From assembly GCF_003335085.1 (NCBI RefSeq), contig NZ_QPEJ01000018.1, forward strand, positions 186,001 to 250,000: 64,000 nucleotides of DNA. The letters are read 5' to 3'. Position 1 is the first letter of the stretch. Every line of letters starts with the position of its first letter. This DNA is from Polaribacter sp. WD7 (lineage in GTDB: Bacteria > Bacteroidota > Bacteroidia > Flavobacteriales > Flavobacteriaceae). Below, in pieces: positions 27,709 to 36,040 of the stretch. Position numbers and translations under genes: made by a program. The notes below the pieces were generated by a model. The model saw only the letters and a program-made list of their open reading frames with translations. It searched no databases and had not been told where the DNA came from.

Positions 27709-28455
27709 ATGGTAACGCATAGTTCATTTAACAATACTTCACAAAATAACTCTAACAAAGGGGTGTGCGATGTTTGTAATAATGAACATTGTTTGGTGCA
27801 CAATCATTCTCAAACGCTACTTGGAGATGAAACTACCCAAAATACAATCATAAAATGTAAAAAGGGGCAACAGTTTATTATAGAAGGAGCTCCGGTAAAC
27901 GGTTTATTTTTTATTAAACAAGGTACTGTAAAAGTATTTAGAACCGGAATTAATGGTCGCGAACAAATAGTTCGTTTTGCCAAAGATTGCGAAATCATTG
28001 GTCATAGAGGTTTTGGAACTCAAGAATATTATTCTATTGGGGCTATTGCTTTACAAGATTCAGAACTGTATTATTTTTCTAAAGAATACTTGCAAAAAAT
28101 CCTTTTTGAAAATCCTGCTTTTAGTTACGATATGATGCTGTTTTACGCAAACGAACTCAATAGAAGTGAATCTAAAGTAAAATCTATTTCTCAAATGACC
28201 GTTAGAGAGAGAGTTATAGATACCTTGCTGTATATTCACAGAAAGTTTGGAAACTTAAGAGGTTTTTTGAACTTGCCATTAAGTAGAAAAGAATATGCAG
28301 ATTATGCAGGTACCACAGAAGAACAGGTTATTAGAGTCTTTTCAGCCTTAAAAAAAGAAGAATTAATTACAGCTAAAGGAAAAAAAATAGCAATACCTGA
28401 TGTGCAACTGCTAAAAAATGAAATTAGTGAACACAACTACTTCTTAGATTTATAA
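27709..28455 (+). CDS. Crp/Fnr family regulator with N-terminal cysteine cluster
   Basis: 248 aa, starting directly after the preceding stop codon. The N-terminus contains Cys20-x2-Cys23-x4-Cys28 (VCDVCNNEHCLVH), close to the Cys20/23/29 cluster ligands of E. coli Fnr. Other cysteines (Cys50 and one near residue 91) could be a fourth ligand. A cyclic-nucleotide-binding-like beta-roll (~45-150), a dimer helix and a winged HTH (LSRKEYADYAGTTEEQVIRVFSAL) follow. The recognition helix keeps the Glu and Arg of the Fnr E-x-x-S-R motif, but Ser is replaced by Ile. Oxygen- or NO-sensitive cluster binding is inferred. It is the best candidate to bind the AAGTA-N4-TACTT palindromes in this cluster. Confidence 0.88.
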   Translation: MVTHSSFNNTSQNNSNKGVCDVCNNEHCLVHNHSQTLLGDETTQNTIIKCKKGQQFIIEGAPVNGLFFIKQGTVKVFRTGINGREQIVRFAKDCEIIGHRGFGTQEYYSIGAIALQDSELYYFSKEYLQKILFENPAFSYDMMLFYANELNRSESKVKSISQMTVRERVIDTLLYIHRKFGNLRGFLNLPLSRKEYADYAGTTEEQVIRVFSALKKEELITAKGKKIAIPDVQLLKNEISEHNYFLDL

Positions 28456-28601
28456 TACAATACGTATTTTTTATTTCGTTATATTTCAGCTACTTATGTT
28501 TTTTTCTGCTTTTTATCAGGTTTAAACCTGTTGTAAAAGAATGTTATAATCACGTTTTTCTCATTTTAATTTAATCTCCAACATTATATTTTTGTTTAAA
28601 G

Positions 28602-28617
28602 TAAGTATTAATACTTA
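28602..28617 (+). promoter_or_regulatory. Fnr-like operator upstream of the globin module
   Basis: TAAGTATTAATACTTA is a perfect 16-bp palindrome, 33 nt before the globin ATG. A -7-like TATTTTTG (28587-28594) lies just upstream, so here the site would be near the transcription start. Alternatively, TTTG at 28591 is the -33 box and the palindrome lies in the spacer. A TACGTA hexamer lies at 28461. Confidence 0.7.
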
Positions 28618-28650
28618 TTATTTAATTTAAACAACCAAAAATTTATAATA

Positions 28651-29064
28651 ATGGAAGCACAAACAGTAACCCTAGTTCAAGAAACATTTGCAAAAGTAAA
28701 ACCTATTGCTCCACAAGCAGCAGAGATTTTTTATAGTAAGTTATTTGAGTTAGATCCAAAATTAAAACCTTTATTTCCTAGTGGTAGTGAAGCAATGAAA
28801 AGTCAAGGAAATAAATTAATGACTATGCTTGGTGCTGCAGTAGCAGGATTGAGCAATATAGATGCTTTAATTCCTGTATTACAAGACCTTGGAAAAAGGC
28901 ACGTAAATTATAATGTAGAAGCTTCTCATTATGATACTGTAGGTGCAGCTTTATTGGCAACATTGGAAGCTGGTTTGGGTGATGATTTTACACCAGAAGT
29001 AAAAGACGCTTGGTCTAGTGTTTATGGGACAATGGCGGGTGTAATGATAGATGCATCTTATTAA
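28651..29064 (+). CDS. Single-domain globin
   Basis: 137 aa, a classical three-over-three globin of the flavohemoglobin/bacterial hemoglobin type, with the proximal His84 in LGKRHVNYNVEASHY and a Phe in FYSKLFELDP. No reductase domain is attached. A ferredoxin reductase with FAD, NAD and [2Fe-2S] domains lies 1.4 kb downstream in the same run, so together they could act as a split NO dioxygenase or oxygen-binding system. That pairing is an inference. It is the first gene after the operator at 28602. Confidence 0.9.
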   Translation: MEAQTVTLVQETFAKVKPIAPQAAEIFYSKLFELDPKLKPLFPSGSEAMKSQGNKLMTMLGAAVAGLSNIDALIPVLQDLGKRHVNYNVEASHYDTVGAALLATLEAGLGDDFTPEVKDAWSSVYGTMAGVMIDASY

Positions 29065-29082
29065 TAACTTAAACTCTTTATT

Positions 29083-29898
29083 ATGAAATATTTTTACAAA
29101 ATAACCTTATTGTCTTTATTTATGCTAACACTTTTAAGTGCTTGTGGGGGTGTTCCTGAAGAAAAATCAACAGCGTCTCATTCAGAAAAAGCTTTTTCAG
29201 TCGAAGAAGTTTTAGAAATGGTAGCCAAAGAAAATGATGTAACAAGAACGCTTTATACAAAAGCTATTGTAGGAAAGGGAAAGGCACAAGGCATGAAATT
29301 TGACGAAGATTGGCGTAAAGATGATGTAGAGGCAGGACCATTGCCAGCACTATTTTTAAGAGGAGTAGCCTCTAGTATTAGAAAAAGTCCTGTTCCATTA
29401 GGGTTGTATTTAGGTTCTGATTTTCCTGTAAATGCAGCAAATAAATTTGTAGGAAAGCAAGCAGAATTATTTAAAAAAATAAAGATGAATCAAAAACCAC
29501 AATTTTTTTATGATTCAGATCAAAAACTACACACCGCAATGTTTGCAGATGTAGCAGGTGCTGGGGCATGTGTATCTTGTCATAATGATCATCCTCAAAC
29601 AACGAAAACCGATTGGAAATTGGGTGATGTCATGGGGGCAACTACTTGGCAATATCCAAAAGATTCTTTATCTTATAAAGAAACAATTGCTTTATTAGGT
29701 TCTTATGCGCAAGGTACAGTAGATATTTACAAAGAATACTTGGCGGAAATTGAAGAATTTAAGAAAAGTGATAAACCAGAAATTGGAAGCAAATGGCCTG
29801 CAGAAGGTAATTATTTACCTACAGCGGAAGTGTTTTTAGATAGTGTTAAAAAATTATCGTCATATGAAACAATGAAGCATTTGGTAGCTAAGAAGTAA
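29083..29898 (+). CDS. DUF3365/Tll0287-like c-heme lipoprotein
   Basis: 271 aa with a lipoprotein signal peptide (lipobox LSAC) and a single c-type heme site CVSCH about two thirds along. The fold resembles the Tll0287-like heme domain, usually a sensor or redox module. It is expected in the periplasm on a lipid anchor. It starts 18 bp after the globin stop, so it is co-transcribed with a cytoplasmic globin, which is unusual. A redox or NO/nitrite-sensing role is possible but not shown. Confidence 0.78.
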   Translation: MKYFYKITLLSLFMLTLLSACGGVPEEKSTASHSEKAFSVEEVLEMVAKENDVTRTLYTKAIVGKGKAQGMKFDEDWRKDDVEAGPLPALFLRGVASSIRKSPVPLGLYLGSDFPVNAANKFVGKQAELFKKIKMNQKPQFFYDSDQKLHTAMFADVAGAGACVSCHNDHPQTTKTDWKLGDVMGATTWQYPKDSLSYKETIALLGSYAQGTVDIYKEYLAEIEEFKKSDKPEIGSKWPAEGNYLPTAEVFLDSVKKLSSYETMKHLVAKK

Positions 29899-29982
29899 CT
29901 CTCAAAATATATAATAATCCCATTTTTATCATTTTACTATGTTTTATAATGGGTTTGTTTTAAATTATAATCGGTCATAAAT

Positions 29983-30465
29983 ATGATTTTTAGCGGTAAT
30001 AAATCCACAATAATTGGGCTTATTTTACTCTTAGCATTCTTTGTTCAACTTTTTTTTAAATTAGAATGGGACTTATTGCTAGAACTACAACAAGAGCAAA
30101 TGTTTAAAAGATGGTCTGGTCTGGTTTTAGCTTTATTTATAGTTTTTCAATGGATGTTTTCTTTAACTAGAACTGTAAAAAAATTTAGAAAGCATAACCT
30201 AACTGTGCAGAACATACACAAGTGGTTAGGTGCAATAAGTCCAGTATTTTTTTACATCCATAGCATGCATTTAGGGTACGGATATTTGTTATTGTTAACA
30301 TATATTTTTCTTTTAAATACTGTTTTAGGGTATATAAATCTAGATGTAATTAAAAATGATGGAGAATTATTGTTTAAAGGGTGGATGATTACACATGTAG
30401 CCTTGTCGTTAATCATAACCATTTTAATGTTATTTCATATAACAATGGTGTTTTATTATAAATAG
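29983..30465 (+). CDS. Four-helix membrane cytochrome b-like protein
   Basis: 160 aa with four predicted transmembrane helices (~8-28, ~42-60, ~83-110, ~133-157). His residues on the last two helices and in the preceding loop (NIHKWLG, FYIHSMHLGYGY, ITHVALSLI, LFHITMV) could ligate b-type hemes, as in ferric-reductase-like or cytochrome b561-like proteins. It lies 84 bp after the c-heme lipoprotein and 6 bp before the reductase gene. It could pass electrons from the cytoplasmic reductase to the periplasmic cytochromes (inference). Confidence 0.7.
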   Translation: MIFSGNKSTIIGLILLLAFFVQLFFKLEWDLLLELQQEQMFKRWSGLVLALFIVFQWMFSLTRTVKKFRKHNLTVQNIHKWLGAISPVFFYIHSMHLGYGYLLLLTYIFLLNTVLGYINLDVIKNDGELLFKGWMITHVALSLIITILMLFHITMVFYYK

Positions 30466-30471
30466 AAAGAT

Positions 30472-31500
30472 TTGAAATTATTAGTCAAAGACATAATTAA
30501 AGAAACAGATGAGGCAATTAGTATCCGTTTTAAAAACGGAAATCTGTTTAAGAAACTAAAATATAAGCCAGGGCAATTTTTAACAATTCATACCACTATA
30601 GAAAAGAAAATAGAAAAGAGGGCTTATTCTTTTAGTAGTAATCCTTTTACTGATAAAGATTTAAAAATTACTATTAAACGAGTAGAGAAGGGGTTGGTTT
30701 CAAACTATGTACATGATTATTTAAAAGTTGGAGATAAAGTTGAGGTAGATGATCCTGCAGGTTCTTTTTTTGTAGAACCTTCTAGTAAAACCAAAAAACA
30801 GTACATTTTATTTGCTGGTGGTAGTGGTGTTACCCCTATGTTTTCTATTGTAAAATCTGTTTTAACTGAAGAGAAAAACTCTAAGATATTGTTAATTTAC
30901 GCTAATCAAAATATAGATTCTATAATCTTTCATGATGAAATAAAGCGACTAGAAGAGCAATATTATAATACCCTTAAAGTAGAGCATATTGTAGCGCAGA
31001 TTCCAAAAGATAAAGACAATTATCATTCTGGTTTAGCTACCCAAGAATTAATAGATCGTATTTTTTCTAAACACAACATTTTGTTTAAAGATCATCAGTA
31101 TATGATTTGTGGTCCGTTTGGATACATGGAAAAAATTAAAGAGATTTTAAATGAGAACGGAATTACAAGAGAAAAAATTAAAGTAGAAGTTTTTAAAAAA
31201 CCAGAAGTAAGAGTTTCAGGTAGAAATTTAGAGAGTGATGTTACCATTAAGCATAACGGAAAAGAATATCAAATAAAAGTTAACGGAGATAAAACCATTT
31301 TAAGACAAGCGATGTCTAAAAATATTGCGTTACCGTATTCTTGCAGATCTGGTATGTGTTCTACTTGTAAAGCTAAATGTGTAGAAGGAGAGGTAAAAAT
31401 GATTGATGGTCACTACTTGTCAGATAATGAAGTTCTTAGCGGTGATATTTTAACTTGCATTAGCTATCCTTTAAGTGAAAAAGTTGTTTTAGAAATTTAA
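30472..31500 (+). CDS. Ferredoxin-NAD(P)H oxidoreductase fused to a [2Fe-2S] ferredoxin domain
   Basis: 342 aa, TTG start at 30472 chosen because no ATG precedes the conserved region. An FAD-binding barrel (RAYSFSSNP) is followed by an NAD(P)-binding domain (FAGGSGVTPMFSI, MICGPFGYMEKI). A C-terminal plant-type [2Fe-2S] ferredoxin has CRSGMCSTCKAKC and a last Cys in ILTCIS. The architecture matches PaaE and vanillate-demethylase-type reductases. Neighbours are a membrane cytochrome b-like protein and a pentaheme cytochrome; the globin upstream is another plausible acceptor. Confidence 0.9.
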   Translation: MKLLVKDIIKETDEAISIRFKNGNLFKKLKYKPGQFLTIHTTIEKKIEKRAYSFSSNPFTDKDLKITIKRVEKGLVSNYVHDYLKVGDKVEVDDPAGSFFVEPSSKTKKQYILFAGGSGVTPMFSIVKSVLTEEKNSKILLIYANQNIDSIIFHDEIKRLEEQYYNTLKVEHIVAQIPKDKDNYHSGLATQELIDRIFSKHNILFKDHQYMICGPFGYMEKIKEILNENGITREKIKVEVFKKPEVRVSGRNLESDVTIKHNGKEYQIKVNGDKTILRQAMSKNIALPYSCRSGMCSTCKAKCVEGEVKMIDGHYLSDNEVLSGDILTCISYPLSEKVVLEI

Positions 31501-31510
31501 TTATGTATCT

Positions 31511-32218
31511 ATGTTTAAGATAAATCCTCTTCGTAAAAGACAATTTTTTGGATCCATTATTGGTCTAATTGTAGGAATTCCCTTGATATATATATTAACT
31601 TTAGACGCAACAGAAGAATATATTTCTATCGGACCTATGAATACAGGGCATAATGATTTAAAGTGTTTTGCTTGTCATACAGATGCAAAGGGTAATTTAT
31701 TGCAGCAAATACAATCTAATTTTTCTCATACAATAGGAGTAAGAGAGAACGGAGTAGATTTTGGGACAAAAGATGTTACAGTAGATAATTGTTTGCAATG
31801 CCATGATAGGCCAAACGATAGACATCCCGTATATCGATTCTCAGAGCCCAGATTTAAAGATGCTATTAAAAATATAGATGCCACTACTTGTATCACTTGT
31901 CATACAGAACATCAAGAAGAAAGAGTTTCTGTTGAGTCAATTAACTATTGTATGAATTGTCATCAAACTTTAGTAGTCGAAAACGACCCTATAGATATTT
32001 CTCATAAAGATTTAATTGCTAAAGAACAATGGTTTACCTGTATACAATGTCATGATTTTCATGGAAATCATAAATACGCTGTTCCTGTAAAGTTAGCAGA
32101 TACAATACCAATGAAAATAATCCAAGATTATTTTGATGGAGGTTCAGATCCGTACGGAAAACTTAAGAAGTACACAGCGTTGTCACTAGAGGACTGGTTA
32201 AAGTCTTTTGATAAATAA
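31511..32218 (+). CDS. Membrane-anchored pentaheme cytochrome c
   Basis: 235 aa with an N-terminal membrane anchor (residues ~12-30) and five CxxCH heme sites: CFACH, CLQCH, CITCH, CMNCH and CIQCH. It is expected on the periplasmic face. The heme packing resembles NapC/NirT- and cytochrome c3-like proteins, but I cannot assign a family. It is the last gene of the globin-cytochrome-reductase run, 10 bp after the reductase. Its likely role is periplasmic electron transfer; the terminal acceptor is not in the window. Confidence 0.85.
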   Translation: MFKINPLRKRQFFGSIIGLIVGIPLIYILTLDATEEYISIGPMNTGHNDLKCFACHTDAKGNLLQQIQSNFSHTIGVRENGVDFGTKDVTVDNCLQCHDRPNDRHPVYRFSEPRFKDAIKNIDATTCITCHTEHQEERVSVESINYCMNCHQTLVVENDPIDISHKDLIAKEQWFTCIQCHDFHGNHKYAVPVKLADTIPMKIIQDYFDGGSDPYGKLKKYTALSLEDWLKSFDK

Positions 32219-32507
32219 CTCTAAATTATTACTTACAAAGCAAAAAGATCAATATTAAGCGTATTCATCTTTTTACGTATATAAAAACTTTTTTAAAATA
32301 CGTACATTGTAAGTATACGTATACATTCATAATTTTTTTAAACACCTTATTTTTAGTTATTTATGATAATTAACTGCTTTAAAACATGTTTTAACATGTT
32401 TTAAAAAGATGTTTTAATATGTGTCTTATCATTATTTGATAAACTATCTACTTATATATTTGTCAAAAAATAAGTATTAATACGTAGATAACTAAAACTA
32501 TCAAGAA
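32219..32507 (+). promoter_or_regulatory. Control region upstream of the nitrate ABC transporter
   Basis: This 289-bp gap holds four TACGTA hexamers (32274, 32299, 32316, 32481) and a perfect 16-bp palindrome TTAAAACATGTTTTAA at 32379-32394. That palindrome is followed by further ATGTTTTAA-like half-sites (ATG at 32386, 32396, 32409 and a weaker 32419). It also holds a TATATTTG -7 box (32455-32462) and the operator at 32471. It looks like a promoter with at least two operator types. Confidence 0.6.
32471..32486 (+). promoter_or_regulatory. Fnr-like operator upstream of the nitrate-binding protein gene
   Basis: TAAGTATTAATACGTA has one mismatch in the right arm relative to the copy at 28602. 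It ends 21 nt before the ATG at 32508. A TATATTTG box lies 8 bp upstream, an arrangement like that of the globin promoter. Confidence 0.6.
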
Positions 32508-33893
32508 ATGAAATCGTTACTTAAAAAATCAACCTTAGTTTTATCGACAGCAATGTTATTGTTTGCATGTGGAGGTAAAGAAACTAAAAAATCAACTACA
32601 ACCGTAGAAGCAAGTACTTCAAAAACTAAACAGTTAGCAATTGAAAAACCTCAATTAACATTTGGGTTTATCAAATTAACAGATATGGCACCTTTAGCTA
32701 TTGCTAAAGAAAAAGGATTCTTTGAAGATGAAGGATTGTTTGTTTCTGTTGAAGCACAATCGAACTGGAAAAATGTTTTAGATAGAGTTATTGATGGTCA
32801 ATTAGACGGATCTCATATGTTAGCAGGTCAGCCAATTGCTGCCGGAGCAGGTTTTGGTCGTCAAGCAAAATTAGTGACTCCTTTTTCTATGGATTTAAAT
32901 GGAAACGGTATTACAGTTTCTAACGATGTTTGGTCTAAAATGAAGCCAAATGTTCCAAAAGATGGAAGCGGAAAACCAATTCATCCTATTAAAGCAGATG
33001 CTTTAAAACCAGTAATTACAGAGTATAAAAACTCAGGAAAAGCATTTAAAATGGGTATGGTGTTTCCAGTATCTACGCATAACTATGAAATTAGATATTG
33101 GTTAGCAGCAGCAGGAATTCATCCAGGTATGTATACAAAAGAAAACGTACAAGGTCAAATTGATGCAGAAGTATTATTATCTGTAACGCCTCCGCCACAA
33201 ATGCCAGCAACATTAGAAGCAGGTACTATTTATGGATACTGTGTAGGTGAACCTTGGAATCAGCAAGCAGTATTTAAAGGAATTGGGGTTCCTGTAACAA
33301 CAAATTACGATATCTGGAAAAACAACCCAGAAAAAGTATTTGTAATGACAGAAAAGTTTGTAAAAGAAAATCCAAATACAGCAATTGCAGTAACTAAAGC
33401 TTTAATTAGAGCGGGTAAATGGTTAGATAAACCAGAAAATAGAAAAGAAGCTGTAAAAATCTTATCAATGTCTCAATATGTTGGTGCTCCAGAAGAAGTA
33501 TTAGCAAATTCTATGACAGGAACATTTGAGTTTGAAAAAGGAGATAAGCGTGAAATGCCAGACTTTAACGTATTCTATAAATACAACGCAACATATCCTT
33601 TCTACTCTGATGGAATCTGGTTTTTAACACAAATGAGAAGATGGGGTCAAATTCCTGAAGCAAAACCAGCAGATTGGTATGCATCTACAATAAAAGATAT
33701 TTATAGACCTGATATTTGGAAAAAAGCAGCAGCACTTTTAGTTGAAGAAGGAAACATTCCTGCTTCAGATGTTCCAACAACAGATGGTTACAAACCAGCA
33801 ACAGCAGATTTTATAGACGGTACAACTTACGATGCTAAAGATCCAATAGGATACATCAATAGTTTTAAAATAGGAAACAAAGACAAAAAATAA
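32508..33893 (+). CDS. nrtA: Nitrate/nitrite ABC transporter substrate-binding lipoprotein (NrtA/CmpA family)
   Basis: 461 aa with lipobox LFAC, so it is a lipid-anchored periplasmic binding protein. The sequence follows the NrtA/CmpA/SsuA family ([34 protein letters not shown]-like C-terminus), which binds nitrate, nitrite or bicarbonate. Nitrate is the likely ligand from the surrounding nitrate and nitrite reductases. It is followed by permease and two ATPase genes in the usual order. Confidence 0.9.
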   Translation: MKSLLKKSTLVLSTAMLLFACGGKETKKSTTTVEASTSKTKQLAIEKPQLTFGFIKLTDMAPLAIAKEKGFFEDEGLFVSVEAQSNWKNVLDRVIDGQLDGSHMLAGQPIAAGAGFGRQAKLVTPFSMDLNGNGITVSNDVWSKMKPNVPKDGSGKPIHPIKADALKPVITEYKNSGKAFKMGMVFPVSTHNYEIRYWLAAAGIHPGMYTKENVQGQIDAEVLLSVTPPPQMPATLEAGTIYGYCVGEPWNQQAVFKGIGVPVTTNYDIWKNNPEKVFVMTEKFVKENPNTAIAVTKALIRAGKWLDKPENRKEAVKILSMSQYVGAPEEVLANSMTGTFEFEKGDKREMPDFNVFYKYNATYPFYSDGIWFLTQMRRWGQIPEAKPADWYASTIKDIYRPDIWKKAAALLVEEGNIPASDVPTTDGYKPATADFIDGTTYDAKDPIGYINSFKIGNKDKK

Positions 33894-33920
33894 TATTTAT
33901 TTATTATCAAGTAAGAAATT

Positions 33921-35027
33921 ATGAAAGCAAGTTTGACATTAGGAAAAGTCTCTAAATTTATGGGATTAGGATTTTTTATCACCTTAAAAGACCTTTTTAC
34001 TGGGAAGTTAGAAAAAGAAGATTTAAAAAGCTTCTTGCGCAAAGTAGTAGTGCCACTTGCTTCCATAATTTTATTTATAGGTTTATGGCATTTAGGGGCT
34101 AAATCTTTATACAACACAGAAGCAGAATTTAAAATCGCAAAAGCATTGCAAGACCAAGGTCAAGCAGCTGCAGATGCATTAAAAGTGTGTATAGCTTCTG
34201 GAGATTCTAGTTGCCAGCCTAATACATTGCCTTCTCCAGCACAAGTTTGGGAGTCTTTTCAATCTTTATTGAGAGATCATAATATTATTAGTGCAGATAA
34301 AGCTGCGTTTGCAGAAAAAACAGCTGCATTAAATGAGAAAAGAATTGCCGCAGGTCAAGACCCTATTGTATATACAGGAAGACCATCTTTTGTAGATCAA
34401 ATTTTTAGAAGTTTGCAAACCGTATTTGCTGGGTTCTTTTTAGCATTTTTGATTGCTGTTCCTTTAGGAATATTTATAGGACTAAGTCCTACCTTAAAAA
34501 GTGCATTTAACTGGTTTATTCAAATATTTAAACCTGTATCTCCTGTAGTTTGGTATTTATTAGTTTTTATGATTGTAAAAACAGTATTAATTGGCTCTTC
34601 AAATGATAGCTCTTTTACCATTTCATTTATTAGTGTTGGTTTATGTTCTATGTGGGCAACATTAGTAAACACTGCAATGGGCGTTTCATCTGTAGATAAA
34701 GATTATATTAATGTTGCTAAAGTTTTAAAATTAGGGACTTTTCAAAAAATATTTAAAGTGGTGTTACCCTCTTCTTTACCGTTGATTTTTACAGGGTTAA
34801 AGATTACTTTATCAGTGGCTTGGATGGTTTTAATTGCGATAGAACTTTTGGCACAAAGCCCAGGTTTAGGCTTGTTTGTTTGGGAAGAATTCCAAAATGG
34901 AGCAAACGACTCTAATGCAAAAATAATTGTTGCCATGTTTGTTATTGGTATCATTGGGTTCTTATTAGATAGATTAATGTTAACCATACAAAACTGGGTG
35001 TCTTTTGATAAACAAGACGCAATTTAA
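33921..35027 (+). CDS. nrtB: Nitrate ABC transporter permease (NrtB-like)
   Basis: 368 aa inner-membrane permease of the binding-protein-dependent transport family, with about six helices in the C-terminal two thirds. The ATPase-contact (EAA) loop lies around the segment DKDYINVAKVLKLGTFQKIFKVVLPSSLP. It is longer than usual, with an extra soluble stretch of ~100 residues between the first helix and the core (residues ~60-160, containing CIASGDSSCQPN), probably periplasmic. It lies 27 bp after the binding-protein gene. Confidence 0.9.
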   Translation: MKASLTLGKVSKFMGLGFFITLKDLFTGKLEKEDLKSFLRKVVVPLASIILFIGLWHLGAKSLYNTEAEFKIAKALQDQGQAAADALKVCIASGDSSCQPNTLPSPAQVWESFQSLLRDHNIISADKAAFAEKTAALNEKRIAAGQDPIVYTGRPSFVDQIFRSLQTVFAGFFLAFLIAVPLGIFIGLSPTLKSAFNWFIQIFKPVSPVVWYLLVFMIVKTVLIGSSNDSSFTISFISVGLCSMWATLVNTAMGVSSVDKDYINVAKVLKLGTFQKIFKVVLPSSLPLIFTGLKITLSVAWMVLIAIELLAQSPGLGLFVWEEFQNGANDSNAKIIVAMFVIGIIGFLLDRLMLTIQNWVSFDKQDAI

Positions 35028-35044
35028 AAACCAATAACGGATTC

Positions 35045-35167
35045 GCGTTAGGGATTGCAGTGGAAATCCTTTTTTATGTCAGTTCGAGTATTTTGTGAAG
35101 AATGAACAAAACGTATAGAGAACAAATAAAAAAGATTGTAACTAAAGCCCGCCCTTTTAGGGAACGC
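35045..35167 (+). repeat. 122-bp structured element, copy 2 (between nrtB and the first ATPase gene)
   Basis: This second copy of the element at 18218-18339 has the same start GCGTTAGGGATTG and end GGGAACGC. The hairpin GGATT/AATCC is one pair longer than in copy 1. The 3' hairpin is CCC-TTTTA-GGG, a compensatory change compared with copy 1. Both copies lie on the plus strand in intra-operon gaps, ending 16-17 bp before the next ATG. Confidence 0.7.
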
Positions 35168-35183
35168 CCAAAAAAATAGAGAT

Positions 35184-36032
35184 ATGGCATATTTAGAGCT
35201 TAATAATATTTACAAAACCTACGGACAGGGAGACAATGAGACAGAAGTATTGTCTAACATCAATCTAAAAATAGAAGAAGGAGAGTTTGTTGCCATTGTT
35301 GGTTTTACAGGAAGCGGAAAAACAACGTTAGTAAATTTAATAAATGGTTTGATACAGCCAACTAGCGGAGAAGTTTTGTTTAAAGGACAGCCTGTTTTAG
35401 GCACTAGTCATGAACGCGGAGTTATCTTTCAAAACTATTCTTTGTTACCATGGTTAACCGTTGGTCAAAATGTATTTATGGCGGTTAAAGAAGCTTTTCC
35501 TAAAAAAAGCAAATCAGAATTAAACGCCTTAGTAGCGTCTTATGTAGAAATGGTAAGTTTAACACCTGCCATTAACAAAAGACCAAAAGAATTGTCTGGT
35601 GGTATGCGCCAAAGAGTTGCCGTAGCTAGAGCTTTAGCTATGAAACCAGAGATGATTATTATGGATGAACCTTTGGGCGCTTTAGATGCGTTAACGCGTG
35701 GTAATTTACAAGATGAAATTTTAAATATCTGGGGGCAAGATAAGCGTACTGCTTTATTAATTACGAACGACGTAGATGAAGGTATTTATATGGCAGACAG
35801 AATTATTCCTTTACGACCAGGACCCAAAGCAACTTTAGGACCCGAGTTTAAGATTGATATTGATCGTCCAAGAGATAAAACGGAAATGAATGACAATGAA
35901 AATTTTAAACAAACCAGAAATGCGATTATCGAGTATTTAATGGATATAGGAAATGAACGTAAATCTGAGGCAAGAGAAGCGTATGTGCTTCCAGATTTAG
36001 CACCAAAAGATTTTGTTAATCAATTTAGATAG
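35184..36032 (+). CDS. Nitrate ABC transporter ATPase, first subunit
   Basis: 282 aa. Walker A is GFTGSGKT (from residue 40), the signature is LSGGM (137-141), Walker B is [12 protein letters not shown]. The switch (H-loop) position reads [10 protein letters not shown] with Asn195 instead of His, so the site built on this subunit's own Walker motifs is probably weak or inactive in hydrolysis. It pairs with the second ATPase directly downstream (8 bp). The C-terminal ~70 residues are an extension typical of nitrate/taurine-type ATPases. Confidence 0.88.
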   Translation: MAYLELNNIYKTYGQGDNETEVLSNINLKIEEGEFVAIVGFTGSGKTTLVNLINGLIQPTSGEVLFKGQPVLGTSHERGVIFQNYSLLPWLTVGQNVFMAVKEAFPKKSKSELNALVASYVEMVSLTPAINKRPKELSGGMRQRVAVARALAMKPEMIIMDEPLGALDALTRGNLQDEILNIWGQDKRTALLITNDVDEGIYMADRIIPLRPGPKATLGPEFKIDIDRPRDKTEMNDNENFKQTRNAIIEYLMDIGNERKSEAREAYVLPDLAPKDFVNQFR

Positions 36033-36040
36033 TAGAAAAG

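Noticed and set aside
33827..34117. 96-codon minus-strand frame over the nrtA/nrtB junction
   Set aside because: It is antisense to conserved transporter genes and shows no promoter or family match.
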